Assembly: GCA_036278635.1 (NCBI GenBank)
Contig: DASUKQ010000165.1
Span: 6,140-70,139, forward strand
Direction: 5' to 3'
Length of the DNA stretch: 64,000 nt
DNA from: 66-474 sp036278635
Lineage (GTDB): Bacteria > Pseudomonadota > Gammaproteobacteria > Xanthomonadales > Rhodanobacteraceae
In this document: piece by piece, positions 1 to 7,776 of the stretch
How positions within the stretch are numbered: position 1 is the stretch's first letter
Layout: each line of letters opens with the position of its first letter
The notes under the pieces: model-generated
Database searches by the model: none
What the model was told of the DNA's origin: nothing
What the model saw: only the letters and a program-made list of their open reading frames with translations
Made by a program: the position numbers and the translations under genes

Positions 1-1746
1 TTCGGCCACCTGAAAGGGCGTGAGCTGGACGCCCTGCTCGAAGAGATGGCCTGGTTCCTGCTGCCCGGTGGCGCACCGCTGTACGAGCGCGGCGAGGACT
101 CCGATTCCCTGTTCCTGCTGAAGTCCGGCAGTCTCGGCCTGTTCGGCACGCCTTTGATCGGGGGGCCGCCCCGTCTGCTGGGGATCATCCCCGCCGGCGA
201 AACCGTGGGCGAAATCGGCCTGATCGCCGGCGAGACCCGTACCCACAGTGTGCGCGCCTTGCGCGACTCGGAACTGTTGCGCTTGTCGCGGGACGGCTTC
301 GACAAACTCGTCGCGCGGCATCCGCAGGCAATGCTGGGCGCGGCGCGGGTTGCGGTACGGCGCCTGCTGCGCGATCCCCACGACGAGACCACCAGCTCCC
401 CGCGCACGTTCGCGGTGCTGCCTTTCGACCACGACGTCGACCTGCATCGATTCTCCGAAGCATTGCAGCACAAGCTGTTGGCGTGGGGCGACTGCCTGGT
501 GATCGATGCAAGCCTCGGACAGACGCGCGCCACCGACTGGTTCACCGAACGTGAATCCGAACACCGCTTCGTGCTGTACCTCGGCGACGGCGATCCGTCG
601 TGGCGGCGGCTGTGCCAGCGCCAGGCCGATGCCTTGTTGCTCGTGGTCGGGGCCGAACGCACTGCACAGGATTGGCCCTATCCGATCGGCAACCCGCTCC
701 GGACAAGCGGACGGGATCCGCCGGGCCACGATGACGCCGTCGACAGCACCCATCACCGACCGCGTCACCTGATCCTGCACCACCCGCCCGGGAAGTTCAT
801 CTATGGCGCCGCGCGCGCATGGCGAGCTCGGCTCGGTTCCGCGGAACTGCAACACCACCACTGGCGGCATGATGGCGACGTGTCGCGCATCGCCCGACTG
901 CTGTCGGGCAACGGTACCGGACTGGTGCTTTCGGGCGGAGGCGCGCGCGGGTTCGCGCAGATCGGCGTGGTCCAGGCGCTGCGGGGAACCGGCATCAGCG
1001 TGGACACGGTGGTCGGCACCAGCATCGGCGCGATCATCGGCGCCGGGATCGCCTATGAATGGGACGACGGCAAGCTGCGCGCGGCGTGCCGGCGCGCGCT
1101 GGTGGACGGCAAGCCGCTCGGCGACTGGACGCTGCCGCTGATCGCGCTGACCCGCGGCGCGCGCACCACCATGCTGCTGCGCGAGGCATTCGGGGAAATC
1201 GACATCGAGGATCTTCCAATCCCGTTCGCCTGCGTATCGGCCGATCTCACGCTTGGCGTCACCGCGGTGCACCGGGAAGGACGGCTGTGGCGGTGGCTGC
1301 GTGCGTCGAGCGCGGTGCCCGGCATCCTGCCGCCGCTGTTCCACGACCAGCACGTGTACGTGGACGGCGCGGTGATCAACAATCTGCCGACCGACGTGCT
1401 GGCCGAGGACGCTCCCGGCCGCCTGATCGCCGTCGACATCGGCGCCGACGACACCCTGCGCGCGGAGATCGACGAGTCCGCATCGCCGCCGTGGCCGACC
1501 CTGTGGGCACAACGCCGCACCCATCCCCGCCGTCCCGGCGCGTTCGCGATCCTGATCCGTGCCGGCATGGTTAACTCGGAAAGCGGCAGCGCGCGGCGAC
1601 GCGAACTGGCCGACCTGGTCCTGCGCCCGGACATGCATGAAGTCGGGATGTTCGACTGGCAGAAGTTCGACCGGGCGATCGAGATCGGCTACCGCACCAC
1701 GCGGGACGCGGTGCGCGAACCCGCCGCGGGAACCGCCAAGGAGTGA
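1..1746 (+). CDS. Patatin-like phospholipase with N-terminal cyclic-nucleotide-binding domain (5' truncated)
   Basis: The frame is already open at base 1 (FGHLKGRELDALLEE), so the real start lies upstream; the first internal ATG is at 46. About 120 visible residues form a cyclic-nucleotide-binding domain (FLLKSGSLGLF, then the cassette-like GEIGLIAGETRTHSVRA). A linker of about 170 residues without a recognised motif follows. The patatin domain then shows the oxyanion loop SGGGARGF (near base 930), the nucleophile motif GTSIG (near 1015) and the catalytic Asp in DGA (near 1366). This is the NTE/RssA-type architecture: a serine esterase acting on membrane phospholipids or lysophospholipids, probably gated by a nucleotide or other small ligand. 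The ligand cannot be read from sequence. The next gene follows after 94 bases and has its own ribosome-binding site. Confidence 0.88.
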   Translation, partial: FGHLKGRELDALLEEMAWFLLPGGAPLYERGEDSDSLFLLKSGSLGLFGTPLIGGPPRLLGIIPAGETVGEIGLIAGETRTHSVRALRDSELLRLSRDGFDKLVARHPQAMLGAARVAVRRLLRDPHDETTSSPRTFAVLPFDHDVDLHRFSEALQHKLLAWGDCLVIDASLGQTRATDWFTERESEHRFVLYLGDGDPSWRRLCQRQADALLLVVGAERTAQDWPYPIGNPLRTSGRDPPGHDDAVDSTHHRPRHLILHHPPGKFIYGAARAWRARLGSAELQHHHWRHDGDVSRIARLLSGNGTGLVLSGGGARGFAQIGVVQALRGTGISVDTVVGTSIGAIIGAGIAYEWDDGKLRAACRRALVDGKPLGDWTLPLIALTRGARTTMLLREAFGEIDIEDLPIPFACVSADLTLGVTAVHREGRLWRWLRASSAVPGILPPLFHDQHVYVDGAVINNLPTDVLAEDAPGRLIAVDIGADDTLRAEIDESASPPWPTLWAQRRTHPRRPGAFAILIRAGMVNSESGSARRRELADLVLRPDMHEVGMFDWQKFDRAIEIGYRTTRDAVREPAAGTAKE

Positions 1747-1840
1747 ACCAACCCGGCAGACGCTGCGTGCGCCCGGCGGTATCCACGACCCGATGCAATC
1801 GTTACGATGCACCGATCGTGACCCACGAGGACGAAGTGCA

Positions 1841-2380
1841 ATGACCAACCTGCGGACGTATCGTGGCGTGTCGCCGAAACTCGGTGCGCGCGTGTATGTC
1901 GATCCAGCCGCGAGCGTGATCGGTGACGTGGCACTGGATGACGACGTGTCGATCTGGCCGGGGGCGGCGGTGCGCGGCGACGTGGAAAAAATCCGCATCG
2001 GCGCGCGCACCAACGTGCAGGACGGTGCGGTATTGCACGTGACCCACGACGGTCCGTATTCGCCCGGCGGATTTCCCTGCACCGTCGGCAGCGATGTCAC
2101 CATCGGCCACGCGGCCGTGGTGCACGCGTGCACCGTCGAGGACTGCTGCCTGATCGGCATGCACGCGACCGTGCTGGATGGCGCAGTGGTCAAACGCCAC
2201 GGTTTCGTCGGCGCCGGCGCACTGGTCGCGCCGGGCAAGGTGGTCGGCGAAGGCGAACTCTGGATTGGCAACCCGGCACGTTGCGTGCGCCGCCTGAGTG
2301 ACAGCGAGATCGAGGCATTGCATTACTCCGCCAACCATTACGTCGAATTGAAGGACGAATACCTCGCCATGGTTTTGTAG
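1841..2380 (+). CDS. Gamma-carbonic anhydrase family protein (YrdA-like)
   Basis: A 179-residue left-handed beta-helix protein made of hexapeptide repeats (IGDVALDDDVSIWPGAAVRG and later turns). The three zinc-ligand histidines of the gamma-CA family are visible in LHVTHDG and IGHAAVVHAC. It is soluble and cytoplasmic. YrdA/CaiE-like members bind metal, but many show weak or no CO2 hydration, so activity is not assured. The ATG at 1841 was chosen because ACGAGG lies about 10 bases upstream and the protein then begins at the usual family position; the longer frame from 1559 overlaps the patatin gene. The stop TAG is part of a GTAG REP palindrome that begins at 2377. Confidence 0.88.
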   Translation: MTNLRTYRGVSPKLGARVYVDPAASVIGDVALDDDVSIWPGAAVRGDVEKIRIGARTNVQDGAVLHVTHDGPYSPGGFPCTVGSDVTIGHAAVVHACTVEDCCLIGMHATVLDGAVVKRHGFVGAGALVAPGKVVGEGELWIGNPARCVRRLSDSEIEALHYSANHYVELKDEYLAMVL

Positions 2381-2630
2381 GAGCGCGCCTGCGCGTGATA
2401 AAGCACACCATGGTTTTGTAGGAGCGCGCCTGCGCGCGATCGTTTGCCGCGAGATGCCGGTCGCCGGCAGGCCGGCTCCCACAAGAGCAACGTTCGTGAA
2501 CGGTTCTTCGCAGGAGCGCGCCCTGCGCGCGATCGTTTGTCGCGAGATGCCGGTCGCCGGCAGAGACCAGCTCCTGCAAGAGCAAAGTTCGTGAACAGCT
2601 CTTCGTAGGAGCGCGCCTGCGCGCGACCAG
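2377..2630. repeat. GTAG-class REP/BIME array
   Basis: This stretch between the gamma-CA gene and aroE holds alternating REP palindromes. Forward copies of the type GTAGGAGCGCGCCTGCGCG start at 2377, 2418, 2510 (GCAG variant) and 2605. Inverted copies (GGTCGCCGGC...GGCTCC type) lie near 2458-2482 and 2550-2577. A unit of about 93 bases (forward plus inverted REP plus spacer) is tandemly repeated. The first copy supplies the stop codon of the upstream gene. GTAG REPs are normally mobilised by RAYT transposases; no RAYT gene is in the window. Confidence 0.85.
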
Positions 2631-2655
2631 GGGCTCCGACTCGTGGACGGCGCTT

Positions 2656-3501
2656 TCACGCCCGGACGCGTTCCTGGGACCGATCGCGCAATGAGCGCAA
2701 CGCGGCGTCGACATCGGGGTGTATGCCATGCCAGCGTTCGAAGGACGCGGCAGCGGTTTCGACCAGCATCCCCAGGCCATCGAACGCGGATGCGCAACCC
2801 GCCCGGTGCGTCCACGCCAGAAACGCATCCGCAGCCCGACCATAACTCAAGTCGTAGGCGTCCGTGCGCGGATCCGCAAGCGATTCCGGCAACGCCAGAT
2901 CGGCGTGATGCAGGCCCGCCGACGTCGCGTTCACGATCAGGTCGAACGGCGCGCAACGATCCAATGTGTTCCAACGCAAGACGCGCACCCTTTCCGGCGA
3001 CGTCAACGCATCGGCAAGTGAGCCCGCGCGTTCAAACGTTCGGTTGGCGATGGCCAGCGTGCGCACGTCCGCATCCCGCAACGCGAACGCCGCCGCGCGC
3101 GCGGCTCCGCCGGCACCCAGCAACAATACGTTGCGGCCGCGCGGATCGATCCCGCAGCGCGAGCACAAATCGGCAAGCATCCCCGCGCCGTCGTTGCTGT
3201 CGGCCTCGAGGCGACCGTCTGGGAACCCCGTCAGCACGTTTGCCACGCCCAGGGGTTCGGCCGCCGCGGTGCGCACGTCCGCAAGATCGAACGCCGCCGC
3301 CTTGTGCGGCAGGGTGATGTTGGCGCCGCGCCCGCCCTGCGCGAAAAACGCGCGCACGGCATCTGCAAATCCGGCGGACGCGGTGTCGAGCGCGAGGTAT
3401 TCCTGTTCGATGCCCGTCTGTGCCGCGAACAACGCATGCAGGCGCGGCGACAGCGAATGCGCGACCGGGTGGCCGAATACGGCGTAACGAGGGAGAGACA
3501 T
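2656..3501 (-). CDS. aroE: Shikimate dehydrogenase
   Basis: A 281-residue NADP-dependent shikimate dehydrogenase, step 4 of the chorismate pathway (3-dehydroshikimate to shikimate). The N-terminal substrate motif SLSPRLH, the catalytic Lys in ANITLPHK and the Asp in SNDGAGM are present, followed by the Rossmann loop GAGGAARA and NRT. The start is set at the ATG at 3501 (MSLPRYAVFGHPV), where the family begins. The frame stays open upstream to 3654, but those residues (PSPESRVPSP type) are translations of a GGGACTC tandem repeat and are not part of the protein. It is a single gene on this strand, converging on the REP array. Confidence 0.93.
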   Translation of the reverse strand: MSLPRYAVFGHPVAHSLSPRLHALFAAQTGIEQEYLALDTASAGFADAVRAFFAQGGRGANITLPHKAAAFDLADVRTAAAEPLGVANVLTGFPDGRLEADSNDGAGMLADLCSRCGIDPRGRNVLLLGAGGAARAAAFALRDADVRTLAIANRTFERAGSLADALTSPERVRVLRWNTLDRCAPFDLIVNATSAGLHHADLALPESLADPRTDAYDLSYGRAADAFLAWTHRAGCASAFDGLGMLVETAAASFERWHGIHPDVDAALRSLRDRSQERVRA

Positions 3502-3513
3502 GTCGGGGAGATC

Positions 3514-3595
3514 GGGGACTCGGGACTTGGACTCGGGACTTGGACTCGGGACTCGGGACTCGGGACTCGGGACCCGGGACCCGGGACCCGGGGAG
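3514..3595. repeat. GGGACTC/GGGACCC tandem repeat
   Basis: Imperfect 6-7 base tandem units (GGGACTC, GGGACTTGGACTC, GGGACCC) lie directly upstream of the aroE start. The same repeat type recurs at 16027-16172 and 51302-51472, there as inverted pairs, and as a short GGGAATC version near 18205. No gene is carried. Confidence 0.85.
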
Positions 3596-3710
3596 AGCGT
3601 AACAACGAACGCCGCAGCCCGCCGAATCCATGCGGGTCCGGTGCGTCGTCGCAAGCTTTGAGACGCGGCGGATACAGGCTGGGATCGACTCTCCTCAGCC
3701 CGAGCAGACC

Positions 3711-4073
3711 ATGTCCAATCTTACTTTTGTCCTCCGTGATGCACCCCGATCCGTCGTCTTTCGCCGCAGTCGCGGGCAGCCCGCACGCCACCCGGCCGCG
3801 GCAGACGCGCCGTATCGGTATGACCGTCGCAACGCTGCCCTGCCCCGTCGTCGCAGCAGCTCACCGAACGCGGCGCCCGATCCGGTAACCCTCGCCGCCG
3901 CAACATGGCTCGCTTGCGGCATCGTGCTGCTGGGACTGACGCCCCTGCCCCTTCGCGATGCCACCCTCGGCTGGTCACCGGCATTCTGGCTGCTCGTGGC
4001 GCCCGCCATCCTGTTGCTCGCAAGATACATGTTTAGGGAGCAGTCGTCGTTGCATTCGGAGCAGCCGTGGTGA
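3711..4073 (+). CDS. Small predicted membrane protein, unknown function
   Basis: A 120-residue frame from the ATG at 3711 with an Arg/Pro-rich, presumably cytoplasmic N-terminus (about residues 1-60). Two hydrophobic stretches follow that could form a helical hairpin (TLAAATWLACGIVLLG and FWLLVAPAILLLARYM), then a short polar tail. I do not recognise a family. It lies alone between divergent aroE and the RimK-like gene on the other strand. The ribosome-binding site is weak (CGAGCAGACC upstream). It could be a real inner-membrane protein or a chance frame; the paired transmembrane segments favour a gene. Confidence 0.45.
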   Translation: MSNLTFVLRDAPRSVVFRRSRGQPARHPAAADAPYRYDRRNAALPRRRSSSPNAAPDPVTLAAATWLACGIVLLGLTPLPLRDATLGWSPAFWLLVAPAILLLARYMFREQSSLHSEQPW

Positions 4074-4093
4074 ACAGTCAAGCCACGGAGCTC

Positions 4094-4130
4094 TTGGCCA
4101 TGGATGGCAGCTTTGATGGCCGTTCTGATG
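4094..4130. repeat. GGCCATGGATGGC hairpin copy
   Basis: Imperfect palindrome TTGGCCATGGATGGCAG followed by TTTGATGGCCGTTCTG. It matches the second hairpin of the composite element described at 22581, 32895 and 59483. The rest of 4074-4337 shows no gene. Confidence 0.5.
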
Positions 4131-4337
4131 TTCGCGGCCACCAGAGTGCCAATTGGTATAAGTGGGGTTGAGCGAAACGGCGTTCAGGGGCGATCGCAAA
4201 AGCTGCGGTGATCAGTCAGGCGGCGGCACCCCCGGCCCTGGATGGCGGTTCTCGATGGCCATCCTGACGGTCGCGACCAGCGCAGCGCCAATGGGCAGGA
4301 TGAGGTTCAGCGATACCCCGATGGGGGGCGCTCGCAA

Positions 4338-5819
4338 TCATGTCGCGGCGCCGCTGCGCTTGGCCTCCATCCGCCGCAGCAACTCGGCCATGATGCGTCG
4401 GTAAAGCTCGACGCCCAACTCTGCATCCTCGACCCCGGCATCGATCGATGGGTTGTCGTTGACCTCGATCAACAGCGCGCGTTCGCGCGTCTGCTTGATG
4501 TCAACGCCGTACAGACCGTTGCCGATCGCCGCGGTACCTCGCAATGCGAGCCGGATCACGTCGTGCGGCACGTCGTCCAGGTCCAGGCACTCGAACCCGC
4601 CCGAACGCGCACTGCCGCGGGCGCTGTGGTTGTAGATCTGCCAGTGTCCGCGCGACATGAAGTATTTGCACGCATACAACGGTTTGCGATTGAGCACGCC
4701 GATCCGCCAGTCGTACTCGGTGTACAGGAATTCCTGCGCAATCAGCAGCGCCGTGCTCTGGAACAGGCGCTGCGCGGCCTCGGTCAGTTGCTTCTCGTCG
4801 TCCACCTTGACCACGCCCCGCGAGAACGACCCATCCGGGATCTTGAGCACGACGGGGAAGCCGAGTTTTTCCGGCAGCTCGCGCAACTGTTTGGCGTCTT
4901 CGCGGTACAGCACCTCCGAGCGCGGAACCGCGAGCTTCTTCGAACGCAGCAAATCGTTCAGATAAATCTTGTTGGTGCAACGCAGGATCGAAGTCGGGTC
5001 GTCGATCACCACCATGCCCTCGCGCTCGGCCTTGTGCGCGAAGCGATAGGTGTGGTCGTCCGGCGCGGTGGTTTCGCGGATGAACAGGCCGTCGTATTCG
5101 GCCAGGCGCGGGTAGTCGTGCTTCGTAATGGGGTCGACCTCGATGTCGAGCTCGCGACCGGCCGCGACGAAGTGCTTGAGCGCGCGCGAATTCGAGGGCG
5201 GCATCGCCTCGTTCGGGTCGACCAGCATCGCCAGGTCGTAGCGGTATTGCCTGCGGGTGCGCGGCTTGCGCCACAGGCGTTTGGAAAAGGTGTCGAGCGC
5301 CTGCGCGAACGCGTCCTCCTGGGCGTCATCCAGGGTGTGCAAGCCGACCGGCTTGATCGCGCTGATCTGCCACACGCGGTCGCGCTCGAACTCGATCCGG
5401 AGCAGCGGGCAGGGAAATGTCTCGAACACCTGTCGCGCGAGATCCTGCAACGCCGGATACGAGGTGACACCGAAATACACCAGGATTCCGAGGTCGGTGG
5501 TGTCCTGCCCCCCGGCGGGCAGGAAATGCGCGAGTTTCTGGTTCAAATCCTCGACGTCGAGGTTGTACAACGCGCGCTTGCGCAGGTCATTGATGGTGCG
5601 CACCGAGGGAATCACGCGGTGGCCGCGGGCCTCGCCCAGCAGCGAGACGTAGTGGCCGATCCCGAGGTACTTGTAGCTGCGGCACAGGTTGATCACGTGG
5701 GTGCGCTCGTCGCCGCCGATCGGCTCGCGCAGGTATTGCATCGCGGTGACCACGTTGTCGGACGGGTAGTACGAACCCCAGTCCGAGGCCTTTTCGACAA
5801 CGATGACGAGCCGACTCAT
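4338..5819 (-). CDS. RimK-family ATP-grasp ligase with RLAN N-terminal domain
   Basis: A 493-residue protein. Residues 1 to about 200 match the RimK-like ATP-grasp N-terminal (RLAN) type region (VVEKASDWGSYYPSDNVV). From about 260 on it is an ATP-grasp ligase of the RimK/alpha-L-glutamate ligase type: VVLKIPDGSFSRGV for nucleotide binding, and the C-terminal metal/ATP motif LIEVNDNPSIDAG. Such enzymes add amino acids, usually Glu, to a peptide or protein carboxylate; the acceptor here is unknown. A GNAT acetyltransferase starts 145 bases away on the opposite strand, and RLAN-RimK genes are known to associate with GNAT genes. Family assignment is firm; substrate is not. Confidence 0.85.
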   Translation of the reverse strand: MSRLVIVVEKASDWGSYYPSDNVVTAMQYLREPIGGDERTHVINLCRSYKYLGIGHYVSLLGEARGHRVIPSVRTINDLRKRALYNLDVEDLNQKLAHFLPAGGQDTTDLGILVYFGVTSYPALQDLARQVFETFPCPLLRIEFERDRVWQISAIKPVGLHTLDDAQEDAFAQALDTFSKRLWRKPRTRRQYRYDLAMLVDPNEAMPPSNSRALKHFVAAGRELDIEVDPITKHDYPRLAEYDGLFIRETTAPDDHTYRFAHKAEREGMVVIDDPTSILRCTNKIYLNDLLRSKKLAVPRSEVLYREDAKQLRELPEKLGFPVVLKIPDGSFSRGVVKVDDEKQLTEAAQRLFQSTALLIAQEFLYTEYDWRIGVLNRKPLYACKYFMSRGHWQIYNHSARGSARSGGFECLDLDDVPHDVIRLALRGTAAIGNGLYGVDIKQTRERALLIEVNDNPSIDAGVEDAELGVELYRRIMAELLRRMEAKRSGAAT

Positions 5820-5964
5820 CGAACACTTCCTGATTGGTACCTGTCGGACAGCAAGCGACTTCCGATGGTCCGCGCAGTGTCGGGACGCCCGGGCCGGAAC
5901 GCAAGGGGACCCCGCCGAACCTTCGAGCTTGCGCGAGGCATGGGCAGACGCCTACGCTGCGACC

Positions 5965-6438
5965 ATGGTTGTCCACGTTCGCGACCAACCCCGGCATGCG
6001 ACGCCCTCCGATCTCGACAGCCTGCTGGCCCTCGAGCAGCGGACGTTCACGGGCGACCGCATCAGCCGAAGGCAATGGCGGCGGCATCTCGCCAGCACCA
6101 GCGCAAGCGTGCTGGTGGCCGGACCACCCGGCGACGTGTCTGCGGCAGCCGTGGTGTTTTACCGCGCCAATTCGCCCGGCGCACGCCTGTATTCGCTCGC
6201 AGTACGCGAGGACAGCCGCCGCGCCGGGTTGGGCGGAACGCTGCTCGCGGCGGCCGAAGCCGACGCCCGCGGGCGCGGGCGCATGGCAATGCGGCTCGAA
6301 GTCGGCGTGGACAACCGGTCCGCCATCGCGCTCTACGAGCGCTGCGGGTACCACCGACTGGCGCGCCTGCCGGCTTTTTATGAGGACGGTGCGGATGCCT
6401 GGCGTTATGCAAAACGGCTGACGACTGTCACCCGGTAA
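5965..6438 (+). CDS. GNAT family N-acetyltransferase (RimI-like)
   Basis: A 157-residue GNAT protein. The acetyl-CoA loop RRAGLGG follows YSLAVRED, and the C-terminal signature is NRSAIALYERCGYH. The ATG at 5965 gives the normal length; upstream in-frame starts would run back into the promoter region and the RimK start. Its divergent partner is the RLAN-RimK ligase, which suggests that the two act on the same small molecule or peptide, for example by capping and extending an N-terminus. That is inference from context only. It resembles RimI in size but lacks the yeaZ/rimI neighbourhood. Confidence 0.85.
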   Translation: MVVHVRDQPRHATPSDLDSLLALEQRTFTGDRISRRQWRRHLASTSASVLVAGPPGDVSAAAVVFYRANSPGARLYSLAVREDSRRAGLGGTLLAAAEADARGRGRMAMRLEVGVDNRSAIALYERCGYHRLARLPAFYEDGADAWRYAKRLTTVTR

Positions 6439-6526
6439 ACCGGTGACATCCGGGACATGCGGTTCGCGTCGTGGCCGTCGATACTGGCTTGGCAAATCAC
6501 GAGGTTGGCGCAACGGACGCGCAGCA

Positions 6527-6593
6527 TGTCAAGGACACTTGACACACGCCGGCGCCGCGTTTATCTTGGGTGTCAAGCGAACTTGACAAGGAG
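6527..6593 (+). promoter_or_regulatory. Sigma70 promoter with two TGTCAAG-N4-CTTGACA operators
   Basis: The -35 TTGACA (6539-6544) and -10 TATCTT (6562-6567) are separated by 17 bases. An 18-base palindrome TGTCAAG-GACA-CTTGACA (6527-6544) covers the -35. A second with identical arms, TGTCAAG-CGAA-CTTGACA (6571-6588), covers the expected start site and abuts the AAGGAG ribosome-binding site (6588-6593). The centres are 44 bases apart. The layout is that of a repressed promoter with a dimeric regulator bound at two sites. The regulator is not identifiable here. Confidence 0.7.
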
Positions 6594-6601
6594 TCCATCC
6601 G

Positions 6602-7438
6602 ATGAACCGAATCCTGCTGGCTTCACTGTGCGCCGCGCTGTTCGGCATGGCCGTCCCGGCGACTGCCGCAACCCTGCCCACCGCAACGACCGCCCCGTCC
6701 ACCGCACGGGCGGCGAAGCCACTCCCGCCGCCTCGCGAAACCCCGGCGATCAAGCACATCCTCGAGGCCATGAGCAATGCCTCGACCTGGGGACACCCCG
6801 ACCTCTTCGGCGAATTTGCCGGGATGAAGCGCCTGTTCAAGGGCGACTATGCAGGCGCACTGAAGTACTTCAAGTATGGCGCCCGCTATGCGGACAAGTT
6901 TTCCCAGTACAGCATCGGCATGATGTACCTCAAAGGGCGCGGCGTGCAGCGCGATCCCGCCACGGGCTGCGCGTGGCTCGCGCTCGCGGCCGAACGCAAA
7001 TATCCCAAGTTCGTCGAGGCACACGACTACCTGTGCGCCGGATTGACCTTCGCACAACGCGCGCAGTCCGCAGCCGTACTCGACAAATTGTTGCCCGTGT
7101 ACGGCGACAAGGTTGCCAAACGGCGCATGAAGGTGGAACTGGAGCACGACCGGACCGAACTGACCGGCTCGCACGTCGGATACGACTTCGGCGTCCAGAC
7201 GGCCACCGCCCTCGATCCGTCGGGCCACGCGCGAAGCGGGAACCGTTGCGACGAACCGATTCTCTATCTGGGCGGGGTGGGCATCCCCTCCAGTTGCGGC
7301 AAGTTCAATCCGGCGCTGCTGAATCCGTCGAAATACTTCGCCGCGCGCGATGCGCAATTCACGGGCACGGTCACGGTCGGCGCGTTGCAACCCGACGACG
7401 CGGCCGCACCGGCCTCCGCGTCCAGCGCGAACCCCTGA
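6602..7438 (+). CDS. Exported Sel1-like repeat protein
   Basis: A 278-residue protein with a clear signal peptide (MNRILLASLCAALFGMA, cleavage near ATAA). A Thr/Ala/Pro-rich linker follows, then Sel1/TPR-like helical repeats around residues 80-130 (GDYAGALKYFKYGARYA, IGMMYLKGRGVQRDPATG). The C-terminal third has three Cys (RCDEP, SSCGKF and one in the repeat region) and no family I recognise. AAGGAG lies 9 bases before the ATG. Sel1-like exported proteins usually mediate protein-protein contacts in the envelope. It is the only gene obviously controlled by the double operator just upstream, so it may be part of a stress or ligand response. Confidence 0.8.
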   Translation: MNRILLASLCAALFGMAVPATAATLPTATTAPSTARAAKPLPPPRETPAIKHILEAMSNASTWGHPDLFGEFAGMKRLFKGDYAGALKYFKYGARYADKFSQYSIGMMYLKGRGVQRDPATGCAWLALAAERKYPKFVEAHDYLCAGLTFAQRAQSAAVLDKLLPVYGDKVAKRRMKVELEHDRTELTGSHVGYDFGVQTATALDPSGHARSGNRCDEPILYLGGVGIPSSCGKFNPALLNPSKYFAARDAQFTGTVTVGALQPDDAAAPASASSANP

Positions 7439-7549
7439 ACGGGGCGGCGGCGGGCCATGGACGGCCCGCGCGGACGGGGAGCGTCGGGCGGAGGACTCGC
7501 GATGCCGCCGCGGCCGTATACTCGACCCTTTCCACACTGGATCGCGCGC

Positions 7550-7759
7550 ATGCGCCGTCATCCCGTTGTCGCGACGCTGCTGTTGTTCGGTGCGGGGCTG
7601 CTCGCCGGTTGCGGGCAGAAGGGCCCGCTGTTCTTGCCGAAGCCGAACGTCGAGACGCCGGCGTCCGCACCTTCGACTCCTTCGCCGGCGGCTTCCGCTG
7701 CATTGCCGGCCGGTGCCGCGTCGGCGGCCACGCCGGCGTCGGCAACCCGCGGCCGTTGA
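7550..7759 (+). CDS. lptM: LPS translocon maturation chaperone LptM (YifL-like lipoprotein)
   Basis: A 69-residue lipoprotein starting at the ATG at 7550 (MRRHPVVATLLLFGAG). The lipobox LAGC is followed directly by the invariant GQKGPLFLP motif of YifL/LptM, then a low-complexity Ala/Pro/Ser tail. In E. coli LptM binds the LptD-LptE outer-membrane translocon and promotes LptD disulfide maturation. Its position immediately upstream of dapF is the classic yifL-dapF arrangement, which makes the call secure despite its size. The longer in-frame start at 7457 would bury the signal peptide. Confidence 0.9.
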   Translation: MRRHPVVATLLLFGAGLLAGCGQKGPLFLPKPNVETPASAPSTPSPAASAALPAGAASAATPASATRGR

Positions 7760-7776
7760 CCGCGCCCGGAAGCCCC

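Noticed and set aside
1559..1840. Upstream extension of the gamma-CA frame
   Set aside because: It overlaps the patatin coding sequence, and the added residues are unlike any gamma-CA N-terminus; ACGAGG supports the ATG at 1841.
2377..2630. Possible CRISPR or ncRNA cluster
   Set aside because: The periodic palindromes are GTAG REPs in alternating orientation (BIME), not direct repeats with spacers.
3502..3654. N-terminal extension of aroE rich in PSPESRVPSP
   Set aside because: It is a translation of the GGGACTC tandem repeat; AroE proteins begin at the ATG at 3501.
4242..6383. 713-codon plus-strand open frame opposite the RimK-like gene
   Set aside because: It is antisense to a clear ATP-grasp protein, is of low complexity and has no recognisable domain.
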